Assembly: GCA_947466075.1 (NCBI GenBank)
Contig: CANIBP010000001.1
Span: forward strand, 62,001-126,000
DNA length: 64,000 nt
From: Verrucomicrobiaceae bacterium
GTDB taxonomy: Bacteria; Verrucomicrobiota; Verrucomicrobiia; Verrucomicrobiales; Verrucomicrobiaceae
Direction of reading: 5' to 3'
In this document: piece by piece, positions 1 to 9,194 of the stretch
Layout of the letters: each line of letters opens with the position of its first letter
Numbering within the stretch: the stretch's first letter is position 1
Notes under the pieces: generated by a model
Told to the model about the DNA's origin: nothing
The model's database searches: none
What the model saw: the letters and a program-made list of their open reading frames with translations, nothing else
Made by a program: the position numbers and the translations under genes

Positions 1-2
1 TG

Positions 3-704
3 TTTTTGACGGGTGCCTGCTTTGCTTTCTACGTCGTGCTGCCGGAAGCGCTGAAGTTTTTCTACACGTTCAACAACGACTTGGGCCTCACGAACGGCTG
101 GCGCTTGGACGGCTATGTGAAATTCGCCTCGCGATTCATCATGCTCTTTGGCGTCGCGTTTGAGCTGCCGGTCATCGTGATGGTGTTGGTGAAGCTGGAC
201 TTCCTGAACTACAAGCTGATGAGCACGACGCGCTCGTATGCCATCGTCGCCATCGCGATCTTCGCAGCCATCGTCACGCCGACGCCTGATCCGTTCACCA
301 TGATGGTGCTGGCCGGGCCGCTGTACATTCTCTATGAGGTGTGCATCTGGCTGGCCTATTTCATGGAGAAGAAAGACCGTGCCGCTTACCCCGAGTACTA
401 CGCTGACATCGACAAGGATGCTAAGGAGCTTGAGAAGCCAGGCGCAGACGACTGGGACAACGAGAACTACAATCCGTGGTCGTCCGCCGATGATGAGGAA
501 GACCAGAAGGACGAGTATCAAGCCCCTGCCGCTACTCCGTCCGCTCCGCCGCCCGAGGTCGAAAAACCCGAGGAAGAAAATCTCGGCGAAGACCAAAGTT
601 CAAAGATGCCTGATGAAGATCCAGCGGAACTCCCGACCAAGGAGATGACGCTCGAAGAACTGGCCCGTGAAGACGAGAAGCGGTCGGGTGATGCGCCGAA
701 GTAA
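3..704 (+). CDS. tatC: Sec-independent translocase subunit TatC (C-terminal part, 5' end outside the window)
   Basis: TatC is the multispanning receptor of the twin-arginine export pathway in the inner membrane. The visible part starts inside a transmembrane segment (TGACFAFYVVLPEALKFF), continues with the periplasmic loop and the last hydrophobic segments, including the family-typical TPTPDPFTM stretch, and ends the membrane core near fragment residue 120. The start codon lies upstream of base 1, so this is a fragment. The odd part is the tail: about 110 residues rich in Asp, Glu and Pro follow the last membrane segment, whereas most TatC proteins end shortly after it. Family assignment is firm; a role for the tail is unknown. 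Confidence 0.93.
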   Translation, partial: FLTGACFAFYVVLPEALKFFYTFNNDLGLTNGWRLDGYVKFASRFIMLFGVAFELPVIVMVLVKLDFLNYKLMSTTRSYAIVAIAIFAAIVTPTPDPFTMMVLAGPLYILYEVCIWLAYFMEKKDRAAYPEYYADIDKDAKELEKPGADDWDNENYNPWSSADDEEDQKDEYQAPAATPSAPPPEVEKPEEENLGEDQSSKMPDEDPAELPTKEMTLEELAREDEKRSGDAPK

Positions 705-714
705 GCAGTTATAA

Positions 715-759
715 GTTATGGGTTAAGCGTACGGTTACACCTCGCGCTTAACTCATAAC
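715..759. repeat. Intergenic inverted repeat (15-bp arms) between convergent genes
   Basis: Arms 715-729 (gttatgggttaagcg) and 745-759 (cgcttaactcataac) pair at 14 of 15 positions around a 15-base loop. It lies between the tatC stop and the end of the convergent small membrane-protein gene. No T-run follows on either strand, so it is not a classic intrinsic terminator, though it could still act as a 3' mRNA stabiliser or as a member of an interspersed hairpin family. Confidence 0.6.
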
Positions 760-781
760 CGCTCCCCCTTCCTGCGTTCCA

Positions 782-1006
782 TCAGCGCTTGCGCGTGTTG
801 CGTACCACCATCCACACGGTATAGCCGACCGTTCCCGCCACGGTTAGCAGCACGATGACAATGAAAGCGGCACCCTCCGGTTTGATCTCACTCAGCATCT
901 GCCACAGCACGGCACCCATGGCATAACACATGCCCGTGAGAAACAGCCTCAGACAGCAGTCGCCGAAGGTGAAAAGAGGAAAGTTGGGCGGGGGGCGCTC
1001 GTTCAT
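782..1006 (-). CDS. Small two-helix membrane protein, function unknown
   Basis: A 74-residue protein with two predicted membrane segments, roughly residues 18-38 (LRLFLTGMCYAMGAVLW) and 46-67 (AAFIVIVLLTVAGTVGYTVW), joined by a short charged linker and ending in a basic tail (RNTRKR). This points to an inner-membrane hairpin. The ATG at 1006 opens the frame. It is convergent with tatC and has no clear operon partner. I do not recognise a family. The clean frame and membrane pattern support a real gene. Confidence 0.6.
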   Translation of the reverse strand: MNERPPPNFPLFTFGDCCLRLFLTGMCYAMGAVLWQMLSEIKPEGAAFIVIVLLTVAGTVGYTVWMVVRNTRKR

Positions 1007-1094
1007 GGCCGCGATTCAACCACGGGTCGGAAGATGATGCCGTTGCAACTTCTGGCGGTGATTACAGACGGAACGGATGGAGTACCCGCTGGTT

Positions 1095-1505
1095 TCAATC
1101 CAGCCTGACACCTTCCTCCAGCAAACTCTCACGCAACGCCACCGCTTCGGCATCATTGATGCCCAGCACCTGGATCGTCGCGCGTGCTTTCGGCGTCTTG
1201 CCAAACAGCCACGCGCCCTGCCACTCGAAATGCTCCTGCCACACGTCCTGCCGGGGATGAAACAGCGGAATGATGCCGCCGCTCACGGGATCGACCCCGG
1301 CGATGTTCGGACCCTTGGCGGAATTGCAGGGATAACAGGCCAGCGCAAGATTTGTCTCATGCGTCGGCCCCTGGTGTTTGAGCGCGATGATGTGATCCAG
1401 TTGAAAGGGCAGCTCCGCCACCGACTCGGGAAAGTGGCAGTACTCGCAGCGGCCCGCGCCACGGTCGCGCACGCTGCGGGCGGTCGCTGGATCAGGCCGG
1501 CTCAC
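1095..1505 (-). CDS. HNH endonuclease
   Basis: A 136-residue HNH-fold protein. A Cys pair (CEYC) near residue 20 is followed by the catalytic block LDHIIALKHQG, then a conserved Asn (TNLALAC) and the final element CYPCNSAKG. These supply the HNH His/Asn residues and the two CxxC knuckles of a structural zinc site. Proteins of this small stand-alone class cut DNA and occur in restriction, mobile and repair contexts. The start ATG overlaps the stop of the upstream 92-aa gene by 4 bases (1502-1505), so the two are translationally coupled. They lie just beyond a large restriction-modification gene on the same strand. Nuclease fold is confident; biological role is open. Confidence 0.85.
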   Translation of the reverse strand: MSRPDPATARSVRDRGAGRCEYCHFPESVAELPFQLDHIIALKHQGPTHETNLALACYPCNSAKGPNIAGVDPVSGGIIPLFHPRQDVWQEHFEWQGAWLFGKTPKARATIQVLGINDAEAVALRESLLEEGVRLD

Positions 1506-1780
1506 GCAGCATTCAGCGATTTCAGGGACAGACGGGCGCGGGACTTCACCAGCTCCAGAAAGCGCCCCACATGGCGGTAGCCTTCCATCTCACGCTGCTC
1601 CTCGGGTGTCATCGCACCCGTGCCTGCTTTCTCCGCCAGCACTGTCGCCCGCTCCTGATCTTCCTGCGAAAATGACAGCGCCAGGATCGACTGCGCTGCC
1701 TCTGGGGACCAGCCTGCGCGTTGCGGGTCCACCACGCGGCGCAGCAGCTCGGCTTCAGTGTTCGGGAATGTGGAGGTCAT
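1502..1780 (-). CDS. Small hypothetical protein coupled to the HNH nuclease
   Basis: A 92-residue soluble protein, mostly helical and charged, with no membrane segment or signal. The N-terminal part (LRRVVDPQRAGWSPEAAQSILAL) is followed by a charged helix (TPEEQREMEGYRHVGRFLEL). Its stop overlaps the HNH gene start by 4 bases, so it is probably a partner of that nuclease. I do not recognise a named family and find no catalytic signature. An immunity or specificity role would be a guess. Confidence 0.7.
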   Translation of the reverse strand: MTSTFPNTEAELLRRVVDPQRAGWSPEAAQSILALSFSQEDQERATVLAEKAGTGAMTPEEQREMEGYRHVGRFLELVKSRARLSLKSLNAA

Positions 1781-1875
1781 ACCGCAAGTATGCCGGGCGG
1801 CGTGGAAACTGGCAAGCGGGAGATTCAGACCTCCTGCCTCCCGAAATCAACACCGCAAGAGATTGGAAAACCGCA

Positions 1876-2000
1876 GAGTTCAGAATCTCATGCCTCTGTG
1901 CCTCTCTGTGATCTCGGTGGTAGAACAAAAGCCATCCGCCCCGCCCAGATTTCCGAGTTCACCACAGAGGTCACAGAGGACCACAGAGAATCTGAAACTC
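1876..2000. repeat. Imperfect long inverted repeat of CACAGAG-type motifs
   Basis: Left arm 1876-1921 reads on the opposite strand as accaccgagatcacagagag..., closely matching the right arm 1961-2000 (accacagaggtcacagagga...). Both arms carry tandem CACAGAG units. The 39-base centre is unrelated. The element fills most of the 278-base gap (1781-2058) between the restriction enzyme and the HNH pair. Short ORFs across it look like by-products of the repeat. Similar CACAGAGG-rich intergenic elements are, in my recollection, scattered through Verrucomicrobia and Planctomycetes genomes. Confidence 0.6.
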
Positions 2001-2058
2001 AGACCCCTGCGGCGCTCCAAACTCTTGCGGTGTAAGACATCCGGCTTGGCAGCCCGCA

Positions 2059-5000
2059 TCACTTCACCGCATACAGCTCATCCTCACACCGCGCGCGGCC
2101 CAGCGTGACGAGGGTGTCGAGAATTTCTTCCACATCAGCGGGTTTGGCGGACTTGAACAGGGCGGTGACTTCTTCGGTGCGCAGCGGACGGGCGGCGGTG
2201 GCGAGCGTCGTGGCGATGAGGCGCACGCGCTCGGGCAGGGGCTTGGGCCAGAGGTGCTTGGCACGCGAAGGACGGAGGGCAGCGGGCGAAGGTTCGGCAC
2301 CTTCGGGCAGGTCGAGATCACCGGTGGTTTCGGCTGGGGGTGGGGACACCCCCGCACCTTGGAACTCAGGGCGCAGCCAGCGGATGTGGCCGCGTTGTTC
2401 TTCGGCGGCGCGTTGGGCGTTGAGGTGGCAGAGGTGCGTGAGGATCGTGGCATCATCGGCATCATCGGGCAGGGCGTAGGCGGTGGCGACGGCGGCATCC
2501 AGCTCGTCGTGAAGCTGGAGTAGGACGGACAGCAGGCCGTGCTCGTGGGTGGTGCGTTCTTTGGCGGAAAGCTCATGCTGGCCGCGCAGCTTCTCGATCA
2601 CGTTGTACATGTCCGTGAGCGTGAGGGCGGGATGCTGGGCCTGCTGGCGTTTGCGGTGCGCGTCGATGGCCTCGCCGAGTTCGCGGATGCGGGTGCGCTG
2701 AGGCTCGGTGGCGTCGGGGAAGGGGAATTTTTCGAAGCTGGCCGTCTTCACATAGACGGGATCATTTCCAACACCGAGCCTACTGCCCGTAGCGAGTGCC
2801 CAGACAACATGGATGCGACTGGAGAGCACACCGATGGAGTAAGCATCATCAAGAGCAATGTTAACCAGCTTGTGCGCAGGCAGAACAGTCTCATCCAAGA
2901 AGAAAAAAATGCGGTGTTTGGCTGTTTCGACTGTCGAGATGTAGCGCCTCAATCCTCGCAACATGTTGCGTAGCTTGGGAACATTCTCGTTAAACAGCCA
3001 CCAGTTCAGCCTACGGCTCTCGCGATTGTTTTGATCGCGTATGGGCTTCACTTGAGTCAGCAACCATTGATAAACCTGTGGATGGCGATCACGTACCTGT
3101 TCAGCAGTCATCCCATACAAGTCGATGACGAAGGCATCTCGTGATCGTGCGGTGATGTCCTTGCCATTCAGAATAGGCTTCAAAAGCTTTGCTAGCTCCA
3201 AGTCTTGTCCAAGACCGAATGCGACAGCCTGCTCGCGGGTAACGATAAAGCCTTCACCTCCGGTGATAACGCCGTGATTGCTCAGATTCTCGTTAGCCTG
3301 GAGCTGCACAGCAGAAAGGACATTTGCCCCAATGGTCAAATCGGCGTGAATGATCCCACTTTGCTCGGCCACCGTGACGTCGATCTCGCCATCCTCTCGT
3401 GCGGTTTCACTGGTGACACGACACAGCGCACCTTCATCCTGACTTGAAACAGCCGCCGTCATGGCGATGCGCACCGCCGCGCCGTCCGCGCTATCGACCC
3501 AGGGGTGATCTGGGATGGCGAAGCTGATGGAAAGTGGCGGGGACGCAGGCGCTCCACTCAGATGATGCTCCAGCACGCGGCGGTTGAAGGTTTGCTTGAG
3601 GCTGTTGGTGGTGATGAAGCCGAAACGCTGCACGCGCCCTGCACGCAGCAGCAGCGCGGCCTTGTGCCACCAGTACATGACGAGATCGGCGCTCTCAGGC
3701 ACGTCAGGATACGCATCGCGCAAGGTCTGCGTGTAGCCATCGCCAAGAGCATCGCGCATGCGCGCGGTGCCGATGAAGGGCGGATTCCCGATGATGTAAT
3801 CGGCCTGCGGCCACTCGGCGGGACGCGGATTTTCATAGCGCAGCAGCGGCACGCGGGCGGCTTCATCCGGCACGGCCTCGCCGGTGACGGGATGCGGCTT
3901 GGTGGTGCGGCCATCCCAGCGGGTGATGGGATTGCCATCCGCATCGAGCACGGGGACGCTGCGGTCGCAGGCGAGCACGGCGTCGCGGCATTCGATGTTA
4001 TGGAAGGCTTTGATGATTGGCTCGGGCGGCATGACGCGGCCACGCGTGCGGAAGTGCCACTGCAAGTAGCCGATCCACAGCACCAGCTCGGCGATGGCCG
4101 CGGCACGCGGATTGATCTCGATGCCGAGGAGCTGATGCGGATCGACACTGAAGCCGGCCATCTCAAGCTGCGCCTGCTCGTGGCCGAGAGCGTCGAGGAG
4201 ATTGAGCACCTCGCCTTCGAGGCGCTTCAAGTGCTCCAGCGTGACGTAGAGGAAATTGCCGGAGCCGCAGGCGGGGTCGAGCACGCGCAGCTCACACAAA
4301 TGGCGGTGGAAGCGCTGCACTTCGGCGATGGCATCCTTCGTTTTGCCACCACGATCAAGCGTGAGCGCGGCGGCCTTCACAGCATCCCATTCGGCGCGCA
4401 GCGGCTCAATGATGGTGGGCAGCACGAGGCGCTCCACATAGGCACGCGGGGTGTAGTGCGCGCCGAGCTGGTGGCGCTCCTGCGGATCAAGCGCCCGCGT
4501 GAGCAGCGTGCCGAAGATGGAGGGCTCGACCTCGCGCCAGTCAGCGGCGGCGGCTTCGCACAAGAGCGCAAGCTGGTCTTCGGTGAGCGGGAGCGCAGTG
4601 GCATCGGCAAAGAGGCCACCGTTGAACTTGAGGACGATGTGATCGAGCGCATTGGAGAAGCCGCCGGTGTTCATCTGCTGCCACAGCTCCTGCACCTTCG
4701 GCACGAAGGTGTCGAGACGGCCACGACGGCTTTCGAGCAACTGACGGAAGCTATTCTTTGGCAGCAGCTCCACATCCTCCGCGAACATGGTGAACAACGC
4801 CCGCATGAGGAAGGTGGCGACGGCTTCGGCGGCATGGCCGGATTTTTCCAGCATGGCGGCGAGACGCCCGAGCTTTTCCGCGATGTCGCAGGTGACACGC
4901 GCGCTGCGCCGTGAGGGATCGAGCGCGAGCGGGTCCACCCACGCGAGGCGCAGCATGGCGCGCACGGCAGGATCGGCGAACTGGTCGATCTTGATGCGAT

Positions 5001-5529
5001 GGCTGCGCGGATCAGGAAACGGGATGTAAGCACCGCCGGTGCGCGTAAACTCGGCGTAGATCTCGATGCTGTGACCGACATCGACGATGATGAGCAGCGG
5101 CGGGCGGCCCTCGCTGGCTGGCAACGCGCGCGCATAGCTCTCCGCCTGGCCGAAGGCCTTGAGCATCATCTCATCCCACGCGGCGCTGCCACGCTGGCCG
5201 TGGCCTTTTTTGCCCGCTTTGGCCTTCGCCTTGGCAGACTCGGAGAGCGCGGCCTCGGCCTCGCGCTTTTCCACGCCCTGCTTCGCTTCGAGGATGAAGG
5301 CGGCACGCTTGTAGAGATCAATGCGCCCGGTGCTGCTGCTGCCATCCGCATGCTGAAAGGTGACGCCGCGCTCGAAGACGTAGGCGTTGTCCGCGTCATC
5401 GGGCTTCGTGGGGTCGGGGCGCGGCACTTCGAGCAGATCACACAGCTCCGCGAGGAACAGCGCGTAGTTTGCCCGCTCCGCCGCCCCGGAGGCGGACCAG
5501 CGGGCGATGAAGGCGGCGGGATCAATCAT
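2059..5529 (-). CDS. Single-chain restriction-modification enzyme (MmeI/type IIL-like DNA methyltransferase-endonuclease)
   Basis: An 1156-residue protein combining a nuclease and an N6-adenine methyltransferase. The N-terminal part has a PD-(D/E)XK-like site: Asp71 in GRIDLYKR, then Glu81 and Lys83 in LEAKQG. A helical spacer follows, then HYTPRAYVE and SAM-binding motif I ([10 protein letters not shown], residues 417-426), and the catalytic motif IV NPPF at 582-585. The remaining region (about 650-900) should hold the target-recognition domain. Length and order match type IIL (MmeI-like) enzymes, in which one protein both modifies and cuts; DISARM DrmMI is a related alternative, but no DISARM partners are present. 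It is followed downstream by the HNH pair, possibly forming a small defence islet. Confidence 0.88.
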   Translation of the reverse strand: MIDPAAFIARWSASGAAERANYALFLAELCDLLEVPRPDPTKPDDADNAYVFERGVTFQHADGSSSTGRIDLYKRAAFILEAKQGVEKREAEAALSESAKAKAKAGKKGHGQRGSAAWDEMMLKAFGQAESYARALPASEGRPPLLIIVDVGHSIEIYAEFTRTGGAYIPFPDPRSHRIKIDQFADPAVRAMLRLAWVDPLALDPSRRSARVTCDIAEKLGRLAAMLEKSGHAAEAVATFLMRALFTMFAEDVELLPKNSFRQLLESRRGRLDTFVPKVQELWQQMNTGGFSNALDHIVLKFNGGLFADATALPLTEDQLALLCEAAAADWREVEPSIFGTLLTRALDPQERHQLGAHYTPRAYVERLVLPTIIEPLRAEWDAVKAAALTLDRGGKTKDAIAEVQRFHRHLCELRVLDPACGSGNFLYVTLEHLKRLEGEVLNLLDALGHEQAQLEMAGFSVDPHQLLGIEINPRAAAIAELVLWIGYLQWHFRTRGRVMPPEPIIKAFHNIECRDAVLACDRSVPVLDADGNPITRWDGRTTKPHPVTGEAVPDEAARVPLLRYENPRPAEWPQADYIIGNPPFIGTARMRDALGDGYTQTLRDAYPDVPESADLVMYWWHKAALLLRAGRVQRFGFITTNSLKQTFNRRVLEHHLSGAPASPPLSISFAIPDHPWVDSADGAAVRIAMTAAVSSQDEGALCRVTSETAREDGEIDVTVAEQSGIIHADLTIGANVLSAVQLQANENLSNHGVITGGEGFIVTREQAVAFGLGQDLELAKLLKPILNGKDITARSRDAFVIDLYGMTAEQVRDRHPQVYQWLLTQVKPIRDQNNRESRRLNWWLFNENVPKLRNMLRGLRRYISTVETAKHRIFFFLDETVLPAHKLVNIALDDAYSIGVLSSRIHVVWALATGSRLGVGNDPVYVKTASFEKFPFPDATEPQRTRIRELGEAIDAHRKRQQAQHPALTLTDMYNVIEKLRGQHELSAKERTTHEHGLLSVLLQLHDELDAAVATAYALPDDADDATILTHLCHLNAQRAAEEQRGHIRWLRPEFQGAGVSPPPAETTGDLDLPEGAEPSPAALRPSRAKHLWPKPLPERVRLIATTLATAARPLRTEEVTALFKSAKPADVEEILDTLVTLGRARCEDELYAVK

Positions 5530-5574
5530 GCCTGTGCTATGGCGAGTGCGGGAGGGGAGCGCAAGCCGCCGGAA

Positions 5575-6792
5575 TCATTTCTCCTGCGCACCTTCACAAT
5601 CGAGCACGATCACGCACGGTGCATCGGCTTTGATGTCGAGTCTGCGCACGAGCAGGCGTGCGAGGTAGGCCTTGCCCCATTCGGTCTCGCGATCAAGAAA
5701 GCGGCCGAGTGGTGTGTCGCGTTCGACACAGGCAACGAAATGCGGATCGCTGCTGGCGGATACCTGCACATCAAAGGTGATGTATTTGCTGCGTAGTTCG
5801 GCAGAAATGTCGAGTCCGTGGCTGGGACGCAGGCCGACGTACATCCAAGCCGGCTCGGCGTTGGTGTTTTTGATGAGGCTCGCCAGTTTGCCCTCATGCG
5901 TTTCCAGGAACAGCGGCCAGTGGATGCGGCGTTTGCCATCGGCACCCGTTTCGAGGCGGATGAGGGCACCGTTGGAGCATTTCGAGGTGACGAGCTTGAA
6001 AACGGGCACCAGTTGACCACCGGGTAGGCTCAACGGCATGCCTGGAATGCGCGCCAGCATACGAATCTCGATTTTTTCCACCGCAGTCGTTCCAAACAAC
6101 GCTTCGATCTCAGTACTGAATTTTTGCGCCTCATGAAAACATGCGGCACGACGCTCAGGTGTGTCCGCCGCAAACAGCTCTGAGACCAGTGCTTTCACTT
6201 CGGCGGAGATGGCTGTCACATCCGGCGGTGGAATCGCTGCGACTTCTATTTTGGGGGAGATTTGAGCCTTGCGAACTTCAGCCACGATCGGCGGTATAGC
6301 AGTGGTTTTCGACGCATAGGCCGGCTCATTGGCATGCTCCCACCACAGCCAAAGAGCCGCACCGCAGACGACTGCAAACGCCAGCAGGATGAAGGCATAT
6401 TTCCACGAAGAAGTGCGCAGATGCGGTGGCGTGGTGAATTCCGTCGCTGGCGGTGGCGCACCCGTTGGCATGAGCGCCTGCGAGTGCTGCAACGTCATGC
6501 GAGCGACGGGTGCGGCAGGCGCTTGCTCCTGCATCGGCCATGCGGGTGGTGGCGGCGCATATTGCGGCGGCTGTATCATGGGTGCCGTCATGGTGGGCAT
6601 AGGCTGCACTGGCGCCTCCCGCCGCCGCTCCTGCACGACGCCGACCACCTGCCCCTGGGTGCCAAACTGCGCACGTGATCCGCTGTGCGCACAATGCGGG
6701 CACTGCGCCACGCCCGCCATGCTCTGCTGCATGGAGAGAAACGCCTGCCCGCAAGCCGGGCAGATCAGACAGGCGGTGGTGCCAGGATTCAT
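5575..6792 (-). CDS. Zinc-ribbon, single-span membrane protein of unknown function
   Basis: A 405-residue protein. Residues 8-34 hold two Cys pairs (CPAC and CPHC) forming a likely zinc ribbon. Residues 60-125 are Pro/Met/Gln-rich and disordered. A single membrane span lies at about 131-151 (KYAFILLAFAVVCGAALWLWW), followed by a C-terminal domain of some 250 residues. This layout (cytoplasmic zinc ribbon, linker, anchor, exported domain) is common among uncharacterised Planctomycetes/Verrucomicrobia proteins. It lies 45 bases upstream of the restriction gene on the same strand, but nothing links their functions. Confidence 0.75.
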   Translation of the reverse strand: MNPGTTACLICPACGQAFLSMQQSMAGVAQCPHCAHSGSRAQFGTQGQVVGVVQERRREAPVQPMPTMTAPMIQPPQYAPPPPAWPMQEQAPAAPVARMTLQHSQALMPTGAPPPATEFTTPPHLRTSSWKYAFILLAFAVVCGAALWLWWEHANEPAYASKTTAIPPIVAEVRKAQISPKIEVAAIPPPDVTAISAEVKALVSELFAADTPERRAACFHEAQKFSTEIEALFGTTAVEKIEIRMLARIPGMPLSLPGGQLVPVFKLVTSKCSNGALIRLETGADGKRRIHWPLFLETHEGKLASLIKNTNAEPAWMYVGLRPSHGLDISAELRSKYITFDVQVSASSDPHFVACVERDTPLGRFLDRETEWGKAYLARLLVRRLDIKADAPCVIVLDCEGAQEK

Positions 6793-6873
6793 GGGTGCTA
6801 AAATTTAGCGCAGGCCGCGAGAAACCGCGAACTGGTTGTGCAAAGAACATGAAGCGGTAGATTTCACGCCCGC

Positions 6874-7596
6874 ATGAGTCGCCCCAACGATGATTTGAAG
6901 CCCGTCCCCCGCCATATCGCCATGATTATGGACGGCAACGGGCGTTGGGCCAAAGAACGCGGCCTGCCGCGCACGGAAGGCCATCGCATGGGCGCTGAAA
7001 CGGTGCGGCGAGTGGTGGAGTGCTGCAGCGAGATCGGTGTCGAGTTTCTCACCCTCTACGCTTTTTCCTCTGAAAACTGGAAGCGGCCGAAACGCGAGGT
7101 CGAGGCGCTGATGAAACTGCTGGAGATCTTTCTGCGCGGCGAACTGCCGCTGATGATGAAGCAAAATGTGCGGCTTCAGGCCATTGGCCGCCTGCACGAT
7201 CTGCCACAGTCCTGCCAGACGGAGTTACATCGTTGCATTGAAACCGCAGCGGCCAACACCGGCCTCACGCTGATTTTGGCCCTGAGCTACGGCGGACGTG
7301 AAGAGATCGTCGATGGCGTTAAAAGCCTGCTGCAGAGCATCGAAAGCGGCCATCTCGACAAAGCCATGATCGACGTCGAGGTCTTCAGCAAGTACCTCTA
7401 CACCCGCTATTACCCCGATCCCGACCTGCTGATTCGCACGTCGGGAGAGATGCGTCTGTCCAATTTCCTGCTCTGGCAGCTCAGCTACACGGAATTCTAC
7501 ATTACCGAGAAATTCTGGCCAGATTTCGCTAAAGACGACCTCAAAGACGCCATCCGGGCATTTCATGAGCGCCACCGGCGCTTCGGAGGCGTATGA
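6874..7596 (+). CDS. uppS: Isoprenyl transferase (undecaprenyl diphosphate synthase)
   Basis: This cis-prenyltransferase adds isoprene units to farnesyl diphosphate to make the C55 lipid carrier for peptidoglycan and other envelope polymers. The family signature HIAMIMDGNGRWA near residue 15 carries the Mg-binding Asp. It is followed by GHRMGAE, by TLYAFSSENW, and near the C-terminus by PDLLIRTSGEMRLSNFLLWQ, which binds the homoallylic substrate. The length of 240 residues is normal. The ATG at 6874 places the signature at the expected distance. The next gene on the same strand starts 60 bases later. Confidence 0.96.
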   Translation: MSRPNDDLKPVPRHIAMIMDGNGRWAKERGLPRTEGHRMGAETVRRVVECCSEIGVEFLTLYAFSSENWKRPKREVEALMKLLEIFLRGELPLMMKQNVRLQAIGRLHDLPQSCQTELHRCIETAAANTGLTLILALSYGGREEIVDGVKSLLQSIESGHLDKAMIDVEVFSKYLYTRYYPDPDLLIRTSGEMRLSNFLLWQLSYTEFYITEKFWPDFAKDDLKDAIRAFHERHRRFGGV

Positions 7597-7656
7597 CGAC
7601 AGTTGACCTTACGTCAATTTCCTGCGATAACCCCCGCCAACCCCTTGATCGCCAAA

Positions 7657-9135
7657 ATGTCAGAAAACCCGGATACCCACATCATCATCGTGGATCCAGA
7701 TACCGACTTCCTCGAATGGGCCACCACCCATTTGAAGGCTCCGGGTGTGACGATCAGTACTTACGAGCGTGGCGAAGACGCCTTGGCCTCGTATCAAAAG
7801 AAACGTGCCGACTTGCTACTCACTGAGGTCCGCCTCCACGGCACCACTGGCATCGAACTGCTCAAACGCCTGCGCCAGACTGATCCGCAGTCCATGGTCA
7901 TCCTGTTCAGCGGCAGCGCCACCACCAGCCACGTCATCGAAGCCATGCGTCTCGGCGCCTACGACGTGCTGGGCAAGGAACGTCTGCCCTACGAACTGCG
8001 CACCGTGGTCGAAAGCGCTCTTACCTCCATCGAAGCACGTCGTGTCACACGCGCGCAAGCCGCTGAGGTTCCTGCGGAAACGATCCAAGAGACCATCATT
8101 GGCCGTTCTGCGCCGATGCAGGAAGTGTTCAAGCTAATTGGTCGTGTCTCGCGCTCCGATGCTCCGGTTATGATCACCGGTGAAAGCGGCTGCGGCAAAG
8201 AACTCGTCGCCGGTGCCATCCACAAGTTCAGCCCGCGCGCGCAGAAGGAGTTTGCGGCCATCAACGTCACCGCCATTCCCTACAACCTCATCGAAAGTGA
8301 AATTTTTGGTCACGAGAAAGGCTCCTTCACCGGCGCGGTGAACCAGCGCGTCGGACGCTTCGAGCAGTGCGATGGCGGCACGCTCTTCCTCGACGAAATC
8401 GGCGACATGCCACTCGCGGTGCAAAGCAAACTGCTGCGCGTGCTCCAGGAAGGCCAGTATTCCCGCGTCGGCAGCAATCAGACGCTGAAGACCGACGTGC
8501 GCGTGCTCGCCGCCACCAACAAAAATCTCGAAGACGAAGTCGCCAAGGGCACCTTCCGCGAAGATTTGTTCTACCGCCTCAACGTCGTGCGCATTCACAT
8601 CCCGCCGCTACGTGAGCGCCGCGAAGACGTGCGCATCCTGGCAGAATTCTTCCTCCAGCGACAGTCCAATCGCCGTCGTGGGCCACAGATGCGCTTCACC
8701 GACGACGCGCTCGACATCCTCGATGCCTATGATTGGCCCGGCAACGTGCGTGAACTGGAAAACACCATCCAGCGCGCCTGCGCCCTGTGTAACTCCGATG
8801 TGCTGCTGCCCTCCGACATTCCGCTCGGCAGCAAAGGCTCCCGCCATCACCCCTCCCCCACAAGCACCGTCACGCGCATGCGCGATGCCTTGAGCATGCT
8901 CGTGAACGTGGCCGAAAAATCCCCCGACATCGAACTGATGCCTTGGGTGGAGCGCGAACTCTCACGCATGGCCTACCGTCACTTCCACGAAGATGCAGAT
9001 CTCACGGCCAAATTCTTGGGCTTGAGCAACGCCACTCTCGAAAGCCACCTGAGCGCACCCGCCCTCAAAAAAACGGCGGCTATAGAGCTCCCGGTCGCGG
9101 CCCCTGCCGTGAAGAAGGTGAAGAAGGCCAGCTAG
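7657..9135 (+). CDS. NtrC-family sigma-54-dependent regulator with a phosphomimetic (Asp-to-Glu) receiver
   Basis: Domains in order: a receiver-like domain (about 1-120), an AAA+ sigma-54 activation domain, and a C-terminal Fis-type helix-turn-helix ([18 protein letters not shown]). The AAA+ part has Walker A GESGCGKE, the sigma-54 contact loop as GSFTGA, Walker [14 protein letters not shown] and the arginine-finger region [10 protein letters not shown], all intact. In the receiver, the strand that should end in phospho-acceptor Asp reads [10 protein letters not shown], so the acceptor is Glu (GAG at 7825-7827). The acidic pocket (VDPD) and Lys (LGKE) remain. Such a receiver cannot be phosphorylated normally and may be locked on. 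I prefer ATG 7657 over the upstream TTG at 7603. No cognate kinase gene is adjacent. Confidence 0.92.
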   Translation: MSENPDTHIIIVDPDTDFLEWATTHLKAPGVTISTYERGEDALASYQKKRADLLLTEVRLHGTTGIELLKRLRQTDPQSMVILFSGSATTSHVIEAMRLGAYDVLGKERLPYELRTVVESALTSIEARRVTRAQAAEVPAETIQETIIGRSAPMQEVFKLIGRVSRSDAPVMITGESGCGKELVAGAIHKFSPRAQKEFAAINVTAIPYNLIESEIFGHEKGSFTGAVNQRVGRFEQCDGGTLFLDEIGDMPLAVQSKLLRVLQEGQYSRVGSNQTLKTDVRVLAATNKNLEDEVAKGTFREDLFYRLNVVRIHIPPLRERREDVRILAEFFLQRQSNRRRGPQMRFTDDALDILDAYDWPGNVRELENTIQRACALCNSDVLLPSDIPLGSKGSRHHPSPTSTVTRMRDALSMLVNVAEKSPDIELMPWVERELSRMAYRHFHEDADLTAKFLGLSNATLESHLSAPALKKTAAIELPVAAPAVKKVKKAS

Positions 9136-9194
9136 CCACACCGCTTGCAAGGATGCTGGACAGCACCCGCGCAGCGCTGTAAAACAGCGACCCT

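Noticed and set aside
1095..1780. Toxin-antitoxin pair
   Set aside because: The partner has no antitoxin features; only the overlap supports a link.
1606..2108. Short frames in the gap before the restriction enzyme
   Set aside because: They arise from the inverted repeat and have no start signals or family features.
3505..4914. 469-aa plus-strand frame opposite the restriction-modification gene
   Set aside because: It mirrors the antisense of a GC-rich gene with clear motifs; no recognisable domain, skewed composition.
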